The notes beneath the pieces are model-generated. The model was given only the letters and a program-made list of their open reading frames with translations, was not told the origin of the DNA and made no database searches. 64,000 bases of DNA from Neobacillus dielmonensis (GTDB taxonomy: Bacteria > Bacillota > Bacilli > Bacillales > Cytobacillaceae): the NCBI RefSeq assembly GCF_000612665.1, contig NZ_HG942029.1:1-64000 (forward strand), given 5' to 3'. Positions 19,449-29,084 of the stretch are shown one piece after another (position 1 is the first letter of the stretch; each line of letters opens with the position of its first letter). The position numbers were made by a program, and so were the translations under genes.

Positions 19449-20333
19449 ATGCAAGCTATTAAGCGTTTTATGAAAATCGAGGATGTTTATAAAGATGCTG
19501 TTAAAAAAATAGTTCCGACATTAGCTGAACGAGACGATTTCGAAACGGAATACCAATATAAATTGCCATGTCCTAGTTGTGGGGACGAAACTGCAAGTGG
19601 GTTATTTTATCGAATGATAAATCAAGATGATTGGTATGCAGTTGGCAAAACGATGAAATGCTCAGTTTGTAGGGATAAGGAAGCTTTCAATATTTATCAA
19701 AGTAATAGCTTAGAAGAATTAAGAACATTAATTGGTGAAAGGCTTACGAACGAGTATTTTCTCCTTCCGGAGGATTTAATGGCTGCTGGGTTTAAGAATT
19801 TCGAGAAAACTAACGATGTTACTTCGAAGGCAAAAGAAACGGCAATGACATATACAAAAATGTTTTTGGCAGGTGAACTTTACAACTTGCTAATTATGGG
19901 AAATCCCGGAACAGGAAAAAGTCATCTATGTGCTGCAATTGCAAGGACTATAAAAGAAGTGAAAGAAAAAGGCTTTTCCGTAGGTTTTTTAACTACAGGT
20001 CAGTTGCTATCAATGTTTAAGACAACCTACAGAAAAGGAGCTTCTAAATCTGAAGAGGATATTTTTAGGGATATTAAAAGATTAGATCTTCTAGTCCTGG
20101 ATGATATGTGCTCAGAGGCAATCGGGGGAAATGACGATTGGAGAAAGGGAATGTTATTTCAAATTGTAGAGGGTCGGTCTGGGAAACCGACAATCTACAC
20201 AAGCAATTTGACGGATACAGACTTACCATTTGCAGTGGGAGATCGTGTCTTTAGCCGTCTTTATAATAATACAAAATTTATAGATTTATTCATAGAAAAT
20301 TATGATTATAGAAAAAAACTCCAGGGTCATTAA
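19449..20333 (+). CDS. DnaC/IstB-like helicase loader ATPase
   Basis: About 294 aa. N-terminal zinc-binding part with CPSCGDE and CSVCRDKE, AAA+ core with GNPGTGKSHL (Walker A) and LLVLDDM (Walker B), then TSNLTDTDLP and VFSRLYN (sensor and arginine-finger region). It loads the replicative helicase on the element origin. AGGAGG lies 12 nt before the ATG. The pair with the DnaD-like gene is the usual initiation module of theta-replicating Firmicute phages and integrative elements. Confidence 0.85.
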   Translation: MQAIKRFMKIEDVYKDAVKKIVPTLAERDDFETEYQYKLPCPSCGDETASGLFYRMINQDDWYAVGKTMKCSVCRDKEAFNIYQSNSLEELRTLIGERLTNEYFLLPEDLMAAGFKNFEKTNDVTSKAKETAMTYTKMFLAGELYNLLIMGNPGTGKSHLCAAIARTIKEVKEKGFSVGFLTTGQLLSMFKTTYRKGASKSEEDIFRDIKRLDLLVLDDMCSEAIGGNDDWRKGMLFQIVEGRSGKPTIYTSNLTDTDLPFAVGDRVFSRLYNNTKFIDLFIENYDYRKKLQGH

Positions 20334-20429
20334 ATGGATTTTCTAAGGGGAAATGTACAGAGTAATTGATATAGAATGTAAGGTAAATCAGCCCACATAC
20401 ACGCCATTTTTTCCCTTTAGGACTGCTAG

Positions 20430-20478
20430 AAACTTACAGAGAGCCCAAAGACAATTCTCAAGGGCTCCTGTAGGTTCC
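20430..20478. other. long imperfect hairpin in a 360-nt gap after dnaC
   Basis: The gene-free stretch 20334-20693 holds AACTTACAGAGAGCCC (20431-20446) facing GGGCTCCTGTAGGTT (20462-20476) across a 15-nt loop. No T tract follows. Its place right after the replication genes would suit an origin structure, but a transcriptional role is equally possible. Confidence 0.4.
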
Positions 20479-20693
20479 TAACATTTATCCTTTTCCTATG
20501 GATTACACTTAAAAAATGAAAAACAAAATCTCGCTTAGAAGGGCCGGAGAGAATTAATATTCCGGAAAAAAAGGACTTATTTTTACAATGATGAAACATA
20601 AATCGGATTTTTTATCACGTTTTGTAAACTTAAAATTGGCGAAACCCTTGATGTACTGGAATATTTCTAGTTTACAAGAAAAGGAGCCAAAGT

Positions 20694-20915
20694 ATGAATA
20701 AACATTTTACTAAAGACATTAGGATTAACAAGCCTCAAGACATTAGAAGGATGTTAGCAAAGGTGATTAATATTTTGCTGAAAGATGGAGAAATGACAAT
20801 AGACAAAGCCAAAACTATAGCAACCTTATCGAATACAGCTTTAAAATCAATGGAATTAGGAGATTTAGCGGAAAGGATGAGCAAGATTGAGAAAATGGTT
20901 GATAACCAGGAATAG
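20694..20915 (+). CDS. hypothetical phage-type protein
   Basis: 73 aa, not recognised. INKPQDIRRMLAKVINILLKDGEMTIDKAKTIATLSNTAL resembles small helical proteins of Firmicute phage early regions. AAGGAG lies 8 nt before the ATG. No transmembrane segment. It probably shares an operon with the next gene (29 nt gap). Confidence 0.6.
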   Translation: MNKHFTKDIRINKPQDIRRMLAKVINILLKDGEMTIDKAKTIATLSNTALKSMELGDLAERMSKIEKMVDNQE

Positions 20916-20944
20916 TAATGAATTATTGAAAGGACCGATTTTAA

Positions 20945-21322
20945 ATGAGTTTAAAATCTCGGCTGAAATATCTTGAGCGAAATATAAAGCCAAAGGGAAA
21001 AGACCTTGTTCAAGAGTGGCAAGATAGGGTTAAAAGGCATGATGAAATGGAAAGCCTTTCTCCTGCTATTGAAGAAGGTAATTTGCAAGCTTGCATTCGC
21101 TACTGCCAGTTGTGTGAGGAAAGTGTCGTTGACAGGACATTTGCTTACCGGAATGTTTTTATTAAAGTTGCTGCAATGAACGGAGGTTATGAACCGAGAT
21201 ATGAGGAAGAAACAGAGATTGATGTTTGGTATCACAATCTAAAGGCGACATATAAATATCTGAACGAGAAAGTAAAGGTTCCGCATACACAGGAACCTGA
21301 ATTAAAAATCTGGAACTCCTAA
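20945..21322 (+). CDS. hypothetical protein of the element
   Basis: 125 aa, not recognised. Basic N-terminus (MSLKSRLKYLERNIKPKGK), helical middle with two Cys residues (YCQLCEES), acidic stretch YEEETEIDVW. GAAAGGACC precedes the ATG. Likely soluble. In the same strand and module as the replication genes. Confidence 0.6.
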   Translation: MSLKSRLKYLERNIKPKGKDLVQEWQDRVKRHDEMESLSPAIEEGNLQACIRYCQLCEESVVDRTFAYRNVFIKVAAMNGGYEPRYEEETEIDVWYHNLKATYKYLNEKVKVPHTQEPELKIWNS

Positions 21323-21355
21323 AGTGTAATGGTTCCAAATAAATATAGTTGAAAG

Positions 21356-21469
21356 ATGAGCTACCGGGAGTTGGGTGTAGTCGGTTTATATACATACCAG
21401 CCTAATGTGGGCCCAGCTATCAAGGAGCTCATTTTGGATATTTGGAGTGTATGTGATTATCAGGAATAA
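21356..21469 (+). CDS. small protein of 37 aa at the end of the phage module
   Basis: Starts MSYRELGVVGLYTYQPN and ends IWSVCDYQE. Weak ribosome site (GAAAG). A terminator begins at its stop codon, which argues that transcription ends here and that this is a true 3'-terminal gene, or the tail of a shortened one. Function unknown. Confidence 0.4.
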   Translation: MSYRELGVVGLYTYQPNVGPAIKELILDIWSVCDYQE

Positions 21470-21493
21470 GGAGCAATTTTGTGCTCCTTTTTT
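21468..21493 (+). terminator. terminator at the end of the phage-like module
   Basis: Stem GGAGCA / TGCTCC followed by TTTTTTT. The stretch 21494-21840 after it has no recognisable gene. Confidence 0.75.
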
Positions 21494-21844
21494 AATGCAA
21501 TCAAATTCTTTAAGGGCATATTCTATAATTAATACTTGCAGTGAATCGGTTTTGGTAAAGAAAGAGGATTTGAATTACTTGAGATTGAGTACATTAAAGA
21601 CCAAACAAGATGGGACCCTGCTGTATTAGGAGGGAGTAATTTACTAGGTAAAATGACATAAAAAAAGATTAGTATTTCAAGTGAATCCGTTCCTACCTAT
21701 CTTCCAATCGTGTAATATAAGTACTAAGAAATCTCTAATAAAACAATCATGAGCTTTCTCTCCCAACCCAGGCATGAAAATTAATTCCTCCTGTCCATAA
21801 TGTTAGTGACACAAACAGTATTTAAGGATGTGCCTTTTTATGGT

Positions 21845-23200
21845 GGCGTTAGACCCTGTAAATAAAACTGTTTGAGTGAATTTGGTGTTCAACCCTTTGT
21901 TAGCTTCTTCCTTACGGAAGGATGACTACGGACAGAAAAATGCTTATTTTACAAATTCACTCACTGTTTGTGATCTTAATAGACAGGAGTTTTTCTATGG
22001 AAGTGTTTATCGAACGATGTGCTGGATTAGATGTCCATGCGGAGACAATTGTAGCTTGTGTAATTTCCGGGAGTAGAGAAGACGACTTGCTTAAGGTAAC
22101 GGAAACTTTCCCTACTCTTACAAAAGATCTTTATCGTTTATTACAGTGGCTTGAACATCATGGAGTCACTCATATTGCGATGGAAAGTACCGGTGTTTAT
22201 TGGAAACCCGTATTTAACATCTTGGAAGATTACTTTGATATTACACTCGCTAATGCACAACGAATTAAAAATGTCCCTGGTCGGAAAACCGATGTTTCTG
22301 ATGCAGAATGGATTGCAAAATTATTAAGACATGGGCTGATTGAAAAAAGCTTTGTTCCACCTGTTGATATTCGGGAACTTCGTGATTTAACACGACTTCG
22401 TAAGAAGTGGATAGGCCACTTAACATCGGAGAAGAACCGGATTCAAAAGGTATTAGTGTGTTCAAATGTTAAACTCAGTTCAGTCATTTCCGATGTTTTT
22501 GGCGTATCAGGGAGGAAACTTCTCAAAAAGTTAATTGAACAAGGATATGTAGATGAATCTGACGTTGAAAATAGCATACATGGAAAAATGGCTGGAAAGA
22601 AGCAGAAAATTACTGATTCACTTTTTGGTACTTTAAACGAACATCAAATTTTTCTTATTAGACAGTCTTGGCAACACATCATATATTTGGAATCGCTAAT
22701 CTCTGAAATTGAAGAACGTGTGGATAACCTTTTGAAAAACTATCAAGAAGAATTGAGCTTACTACTCACAATTCCAGGTATTAAAAAAGACACAGCGGCG
22801 ATCATCATTGCGGAAATTGGAGTGGATATGGGACAGTTTCCTACCTCTCAGCATTTAGCCTCATGGGCTGGAGTATCACCAGGAAATCATGAAAGTGCTG
22901 GGAAACGAAAAAGTACAAGGACCACAAAAGGAAATCCTCACATTAAGTCAGCGATGTGTGAAGCCGCCTGGGCTGTATCAAGATGTCGAAATCGATGGTT
23001 AGCAGCAAAATATTGGTCAATAGCAGCAAGAAGAGGAAAGAAAAAAGCACTCGTTGCCATATCGCATCGAATGCTTCGAATTATCTACTCCATGCTTATA
23101 AACAAGGAGCCTTTTAAAGAAAAGCAAATTAGTTAGTATAACCAAAATTCAATAAGCTTAAACAGAGTTGCCCTCCCACAGGTCCCTCTGCTTTCTTACT
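21845..23200 (+). mobile_element. IS110-family insertion sequence
   Basis: One transposase gene flanked by non-coding ends, of about 150 nt on the left and about 60 nt on the right. IS110 elements have no terminal inverted repeats, and none is seen. The left non-coding end before the transposase is where IS110-group bridge RNAs are encoded. Exact ends cannot be fixed without comparing an empty site. Confidence 0.7.
21997..23136 (+). CDS. IS110 family transposase
   Basis: 379-aa DEDD transposase. N-terminal RuvC-like domain with CAGLDVHAETI (first Asp), HIAMESTGVYWKPV (Glu) and KTDVSDAEWIAKLL (Asp pair). C-terminal Tnp domain with LLLTIPGIKKDTAAIIIAEIG, LASWAGVSPGNHESAGKR and a late Ser-bearing segment. 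The ATG at 21997 has AGGAG upstream; upstream in-frame codons fall in the non-coding end. Length and all acidic residues indicate an active enzyme. It inserts DNA with a structured bridge RNA in characterised relatives. Confidence 0.92.
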   Translation: MEVFIERCAGLDVHAETIVACVISGSREDDLLKVTETFPTLTKDLYRLLQWLEHHGVTHIAMESTGVYWKPVFNILEDYFDITLANAQRIKNVPGRKTDVSDAEWIAKLLRHGLIEKSFVPPVDIRELRDLTRLRKKWIGHLTSEKNRIQKVLVCSNVKLSSVISDVFGVSGRKLLKKLIEQGYVDESDVENSIHGKMAGKKQKITDSLFGTLNEHQIFLIRQSWQHIIYLESLISEIEERVDNLLKNYQEELSLLLTIPGIKKDTAAIIIAEIGVDMGQFPTSQHLASWAGVSPGNHESAGKRKSTRTTKGNPHIKSAMCEAAWAVSRCRNRWLAAKYWSIAARRGKKKALVAISHRMLRIIYSMLINKEPFKEKQIS

Positions 23201-23294
23201 GGCTTTTTTAGGTTACTTTTAGGATTTCCAACCTCGATCTAATGCATACCTAAAGGCCAAGGTTAATTTATTTTCACAGAAAAGAGGTGAATAA

Positions 23295-23773
23295 ATGAAT
23301 ATTATTGAGCGGTTAAATGAAGAAATACAGTCCATTCGAAGACAAAGGTATCAATATTTACTTATAAAATATAAACAAAGTAGTGGAAATGATTTACATA
23401 AGGAAATTGAATAGATGGACTTTCCATCTATTAACGTTAATAAGGAACTGGCTTTAAGTTTAAAGGATGTTCCAGTACTAAGACGCCAACGTATTGTTAA
23501 GGATGAACTGCAAAAACTTATAAATGACTATGACAATCATGTTATTTTTTTAAGTCGAATACATTATCTATTTGATGAAGAATTAAAAAAAATCCAATCG
23601 GCTTATTCGAATATATCAGTGGTAATAAGGTAATTCTAATTGATTGGCCGGGCGAAGTAACTAAGGGATCTATAAGATATGGAACACCTGATCATCCAGA
23701 GTACTTTGATGCAGATGGATTTGAAGATCATATTATCAATTTTAAAGGGAGAGATCATTATGCAATATCGTAA
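23295..23773 (+). pseudogene. BREX type 3 BrxF remnant
   Basis: Starts MNIIERLNEEIQ with a strong site (AAAGAGGTGA) but is broken: an in-frame TAG at 23412-23414 and a frameshift near 23631. Joined frames give INVNKELALSLKDVPVLRRQR, then VIFLSRIHYLFDEELKK, then LIDWPGEVTKGSIRYGTPDHPEY, a pattern I recognise from BrxF (ELSKRLLEL... then ILFDPSLK... then YA-PGHPEYR). The Walker A region expected near residue 25-35 is damaged or deleted. It directly precedes a brxC-like fragment, the brxF-brxC order of BREX type 3. Family assignment is from memory of the pattern. Confidence 0.5.
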
Positions 23774-24082
23774 TTTGATCCAATTTGATCCGGTCGAAAC
23801 AATTGTCCAGTTGAAAGATCTACAAATACCCGAAAGGCCTTTGAATTAGTTGATACATATGTAATCTCTGACCGCATGGCAGATGTGATTAACGACACAA
23901 TTATTGAGCAATTACAATTTGAACGGCCTACTGATAATAAAGGATTACTTGTTGTTGGGAACTATGGAACAGATAAATCACATTTAATGAGTGTTATTTC
24001 TGCGATTGCTGAACTTGAGAATTCTGTTGAAAGGGTTAATTACCCACAAGTAGCAAAAAAAGCAATTGAGATTGAAGGTTAA
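23760..24082 (+). pseudogene. BREX type 3 BrxC / DUF6079-like ATPase, N-terminal remnant
   Basis: Begins MQYRNLIQFDPVETIVQLKD, breaks by frameshift near 23845, and continues ELVDTYVISDRMADVIND, then FERPTDNKGLLVVGNYGTDKSHLMSVISAIAEL, ending after about 107 residues. The family has more than 1,000 residues, so over 90% is lost. The Walker A reads GNYGTDKSH where GNYGTGKSH is expected, a further loss-of-function sign. The stretch 24083-24240 has another coding-like scrap (PYNKTALIKYGLHEETDVEG, 24146-24225) that could be debris of the same system. Confidence 0.55.
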
Positions 24083-24269
24083 ATGCTTTTATTTTATTGG
24101 GGTGGCCGAGAATCTGTGGTGAATTCTAAGGCTGCCGTCAAGATTAATTTCGAGATCCCTATAACAAAACAGCCTTGATCAAATATGGATTGCATGAAGA
24201 AACAGATGTCGAGGGAACCCAGGTTTGATTATAAGGTTTTAAAGGTAATTATGTTAAATGTATTTTTTA

Positions 24270-24298
24270 TTGCCAACGCTTACAATCTCGGATATACT
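24270..24298 (+). promoter_or_regulatory. promoter with cre-like site for the hydrolase gene
   Basis: -35 TTGCCA (24270-24275), 17-nt spacer, -10 TATACT (24293-24298). A cre-like sequence TGCCAACGCTTACA (24271-24284; two mismatches to TGWAANCGNTNWCA) overlaps the -35, suggesting carbon catabolite repression by CcpA. Confidence 0.6.
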
Positions 24299-24320
24299 TA
24301 ATTTAAAGTTAATATTTTGT

Positions 24321-24387
24321 GAAGAGGACTCGGAGACTCACTAAATTATTTTTTTCAAAAGATAATTTTAGTGTGTCTCCTTTTTTG
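24321..24387 (+). promoter_or_regulatory. GlpP-type leader terminator/antiterminator (hydrolase)
   Basis: GAAGAGGACTCGGAGAC is followed by a long terminator stem (GGAGACTCACTAAATTAT, 24332-24349, against ATAATTTTAGTGTGTCTCC, 24362-24380) and a T tract, 137 nt before the start codon. The purine-rich motif resembles those before glpP (26702) and glpD (28960), so antitermination by GlpP is likely (inference). Confidence 0.6.
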
Positions 24388-24524
24388 TTTTCCTTTTCAA
24401 TATTCTACTTTTTGGGGGAGGTGAGACATCTTAGAGCAGGAATACAGAACTGGTACACTTTTTATATTTTTTTGGTGTGCGGCTAGAACTAATACCTTAT
24501 TAAGTTATAAAACAGGGGGATAAT

Positions 24525-26555
24525 ATGAAAAGATTAAAAAAGCCAATCGTATGGATTGCCATTTCGTTAGTGTTGATATTGGCAGGCAGCATTTTCGCCA
24601 GTTTATTTAACAACTCGTATGGAAAAACCGACGTGTCACGCATCCATTTTAAAACTCCAAGCGGGGAACTTTCGGGATTATTGTATAAACCAGAAGGAGC
24701 GGATAAAGAACCAAGACCGACAATCATAACTACGCATGGATACCTTAATTCTGCGGAAATGCAGGATGCCCAGGCTATAGAAATGTCAAAAAGAGGATAT
24801 GTTGTCTTAGCATTAGATCAGTATGACCATGGACATTCAACAGGGAAAATGAAAAAACCCGTTCCGTTCTTTTCATTTTGGCCGACTTCCATGTATGATG
24901 CTGTCCAATATATGTATGAGCAGGACTTTGTGTTAAAAGATAAAGCAGGGAACGGCATTATTGGGGTTTCAGGACACTCTATGGGTGGATTTTCTTCAAC
25001 CAATGCGGTCGTACTTGATGAAAAGGAATTCCAAAAAAGCGGCATCAGAAAAATCTACAGTTCACTAACAATGGGCTCTGATTATTTATGGCTCCATGCG
25101 CTCAAAAATACAGATGAAGATATCAATAATTCTTACGGACCTAGAACGTCCGGAAAAGTAGCTGCGCAATACGATGAATTCTTCTTTGATGCAGCAGCGG
25201 AAGCTACTGGGAAAACTGTAGTGAAGAAGAATTACGTCGGCACTCCAGAAGGCAGCGGGTTCTTGGGAAATCCCAAAAATCCACAGGCGGGACAATTTTA
25301 TGATGTGAATGGTGGAAAAAGAATCGTATATCAACCTGCTGAAACTCATCCTTGGAACCACTTCTCTAAAGAAGCGACCTCCGATGCGATTGATTTTTAT
25401 AATACGGCCTTTTCTGATTATAGTGATCTTGTATCCGTCGATAAATCGGGACAAACATGGATGTACAAGGAGTTCTTTGAGTTTATTGCTCTGATTGGAT
25501 TCTTCCTGTTGTTTATTCCACTGATTATGTTGATTTCGAAATTACCGTTCTTTAATAAGATTTATACAAAGAAACCGGAACCATTATCCGTACCAACAAC
25601 AAACGGGGCAAAGGCGGCAAACTATTTAATCGTCCTATTTGGTGCATTGTTCCCGGCACTATTCTTTTCATCCTTATATGGCGGCAATGCAAATGAGGCC
25701 TTTTTTGGGATGAGATTATTAAGGCAAGTTAGTATCATTTTGATGGTTATATCAGCAATTGTCATGATTATCTCTTTTGTAAAGAAATCAGATAAAACGA
25801 TTAAAACGTGCTCTGCGATTATGCTCGTGTTAAGTGCGGTTCAATATATCTATCTTAAATATCAGGCAGAACTTATTGCGACAACACCGTTCTTTGGATC
25901 ACCGACAACAAATCCAGTTGTCTATTGGGCCATTAATGTCGCCATCGTTACCCTTATGCTAATGGTCTGCTATCATTACGTTACCAAGAAGCCGGAAGGG
26001 GCAACGATTGCCAATTACGGTGTTAAGGTAAATGTACTGGCAGCTATTGCGGCGATCGCCAATGCCATTGTGGCTGTTGTGATTGGGTTTGCGATTCTGT
26101 TTATCATCGATGCCGTATTCAAGACCGACTTCCGTTTATGGACATTTGCAGTAAAAACATTTGAGGGTAAACATGTAATCGCATTGCTAAAATATGCACC
26201 ACTGTTCTTCATTTACTACTTTATCAGCGGCATTTCTACCAATATGAACACAAGCGGCAAGAAATTTGATGGAATCAAAGGTTATATTATTTCGATTCTT
26301 CTATACGTAGGAGGCTTAATCCTGTACCTAGGCTATCAATATGGTTTGTTGTTTGTAACAGGAACCGCCGGATACCCTGAACAGGCTCTTTCATCCATCA
26401 TTGTAATTGCCCTGGTACCTGTACTTATGATCGCGGCTATTTTCAATCGCTTCTTATATCGTTTGACAGGAAATGTTTATGTCGGGGCTGTCCTTAATAC
26501 ATTGTTATTCACAATGATTACAGTAGCTAATTCAACCCTGTATACAATATTTTAA
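24525..26555 (+). CDS. membrane-anchored alpha/beta hydrolase
   Basis: 676 aa. One N-terminal membrane anchor (residues 9-28), then an extracytoplasmic alpha/beta-hydrolase domain (about 40-300): TTHGYLNSAEMQDAQAIEM, LDQYDHGHS and the nucleophile elbow SGHSMGG; a later His in AETHPWNHFSKEA could complete the triad. The C-terminal half (about 325-675) has roughly nine further membrane helices. No transporter family was recognised. GGGGGA lies before the ATG. Promoter, cre-like site and leader terminator are of the same type as those of glpP and glpD, so it probably releases glycerol or fatty acids from lipid (inference). Substrate unknown. Confidence 0.7.
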   Translation: MKRLKKPIVWIAISLVLILAGSIFASLFNNSYGKTDVSRIHFKTPSGELSGLLYKPEGADKEPRPTIITTHGYLNSAEMQDAQAIEMSKRGYVVLALDQYDHGHSTGKMKKPVPFFSFWPTSMYDAVQYMYEQDFVLKDKAGNGIIGVSGHSMGGFSSTNAVVLDEKEFQKSGIRKIYSSLTMGSDYLWLHALKNTDEDINNSYGPRTSGKVAAQYDEFFFDAAAEATGKTVVKKNYVGTPEGSGFLGNPKNPQAGQFYDVNGGKRIVYQPAETHPWNHFSKEATSDAIDFYNTAFSDYSDLVSVDKSGQTWMYKEFFEFIALIGFFLLFIPLIMLISKLPFFNKIYTKKPEPLSVPTTNGAKAANYLIVLFGALFPALFFSSLYGGNANEAFFGMRLLRQVSIILMVISAIVMIISFVKKSDKTIKTCSAIMLVLSAVQYIYLKYQAELIATTPFFGSPTTNPVVYWAINVAIVTLMLMVCYHYVTKKPEGATIANYGVKVNVLAAIAAIANAIVAVVIGFAILFIIDAVFKTDFRLWTFAVKTFEGKHVIALLKYAPLFFIYYFISGISTNMNTSGKKFDGIKGYIISILLYVGGLILYLGYQYGLLFVTGTAGYPEQALSSIIVIALVPVLMIAAIFNRFLYRLTGNVYVGAVLNTLLFTMITVANSTLYTIF

Positions 26556-26594
26556 TACCATGTCTTAAGTACCAAATAAAGAATACCTTTCGAA

Positions 26595-26631
26595 TGAAAA
26601 CGTTGAAATAGAATTCAAAAAGGATTATAAT
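26595..26631 (+). promoter_or_regulatory. promoter and cre site of glpP-glpK
   Basis: -35 TTGAAA (26603-26608), 17-nt spacer, -10 TATAAT (26626-26631). TGAAAACGTTGAAA (26595-26608) fits the cre consensus with one mismatch and overlaps the -35, consistent with known CcpA repression of glycerol genes. Confidence 0.75.
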
Positions 26632-26700
26632 TAGAATAACAAGTTAATAATTATGTTTAACTTAGAATCTTGTAACTTTTTTAAAATTCTAGTGTTTTGC

Positions 26701-26765
26701 TGAGGAGATACGGGGACAGCGGTAGAAAGGAGACCATCACTTCTTTTTATCTGCTGTCTTTTTTG
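26701..26765 (+). promoter_or_regulatory. GlpP-type leader terminator of glpP-glpK
   Basis: GAGGAGATACGGGGACAGC precedes and enters a terminator stem (GACAGCGG... against ...CTGCTGTC, about 26715-26758) with a T tract. Glycerol-3-phosphate-bound GlpP causes readthrough in Bacillus. Confidence 0.7.
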
Positions 26766-26821
26766 TATTCTTAGTTAGGAAGATGACAAAATTGTTACCG
26801 AGGAAAGGGTTGCCGGTATAA

Positions 26822-27376
26822 ATGGACCAGAAAATATTGCCTGCTTCGGCAAACATGAAAGAATTCGAGCTATTTTTGCAAAGTCCTTATGAAATTGGCG
26901 TATTTTTGGAAATGCATGTTGCCCAATTAAAAAATATCAGTCAAATGGCAAAGCAGTTCGGGAAGAAAATGATTTACCATGTCGATTTAATTCGTGGAAT
27001 TAAAAGCGATGAATACGCAACCGAATATATTTGTCAGGAATTCAAACCATTTGGACTCATTTCCACAAAAGCAAATGTGATTCAAAAAGCGAAACAAAAA
27101 GGGGTTTTCGCCATCCAAAGAGTTTTTTTGATTGATAGTCACGCCTTGGAAAAAAGTTATAAATTAATCGAAAAAACGAGGCCTGATTTTATTGAAGTAC
27201 TCCCGGGCGCCATGCCATGGATGATTACGGAAGTGATAGAACGGGTGAATATACCGATTTTTGCAGGAGGACTAATCCGGACTGTGGAAGAAGTGCAAGC
27301 CGCGCTAGATGCGGGGGCAAAAGGAATCACCACCTCAAAGCGGGAATTGTGGGACTTTTTCGCCAACCATCGTTAA
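26822..27376 (+). CDS. glpP: glycerol uptake operon antiterminator GlpP
   Basis: 184-aa antiterminator with a TIM-barrel fold; binds glycerol-3-phosphate and leader mRNA. ILPASANMKEFELFL start, KKMIYHVDLIRGIKSDEYATEY, ISTKANVIQKAKQKG, EVLPGAMPWMI and GGLIRTVEEVQAALDAGAKGITTS are the family motifs. The start at 26822 is supported by homology more than by its ribosome site (GGGTTGCCGG). glpK follows 37 nt later; unlike B. subtilis there is no glpF (glycerol facilitator) gene between them. Confidence 0.92.
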   Translation: MDQKILPASANMKEFELFLQSPYEIGVFLEMHVAQLKNISQMAKQFGKKMIYHVDLIRGIKSDEYATEYICQEFKPFGLISTKANVIQKAKQKGVFAIQRVFLIDSHALEKSYKLIEKTRPDFIEVLPGAMPWMITEVIERVNIPIFAGGLIRTVEEVQAALDAGAKGITTSKRELWDFFANHR

Positions 27377-27395
27377 TCTATTTGAATATATCTGA

Positions 27396-28904
<1,509 letters not shown>

Positions 28905-28959
28905 TCATATATCCACTAGCGGGTTATTTGTGATATAATAAAATCAAGTTAATAATTGT

Positions 28960-29025
28960 CAGGAGAAACTGGAGAGACCACAAACATTATCAGTAGCGGT
29001 AATGTCTTTTGTGGTCTCTTTTTTA
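28960..29025 (+). promoter_or_regulatory. GlpP-type leader terminator of glpD
   Basis: CAGGAGAAACTGGAGAG precedes a long terminator (AGAGACCACAAA... against ...TTTTGTGGTCTCT, 28973-29019) with a T tract. A -10 TATAAT lies at 28934-28939 with a poor -35. Same motif class as 24321 and 26701. Confidence 0.7.
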
Positions 29026-29084
29026 TTTTTCCTAATAACCAGAAGCATACTATAGTAGGCTTATACAATCGGGAGGAAGCAGCA

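Noticed and set aside
21922-21996. N-terminal extension of the IS110 transposase from an upstream ATG
   Set aside because: The extra 25 residues are not family-like, and a good ribosome site supports the start at 21997.
28960-29025. Leader before glpD considered as a metabolite riboswitch or T-box
   Set aside because: No conserved aptamer or T-box sequence; the structure is a plain terminator with the GlpP-type motif seen at two other genes.
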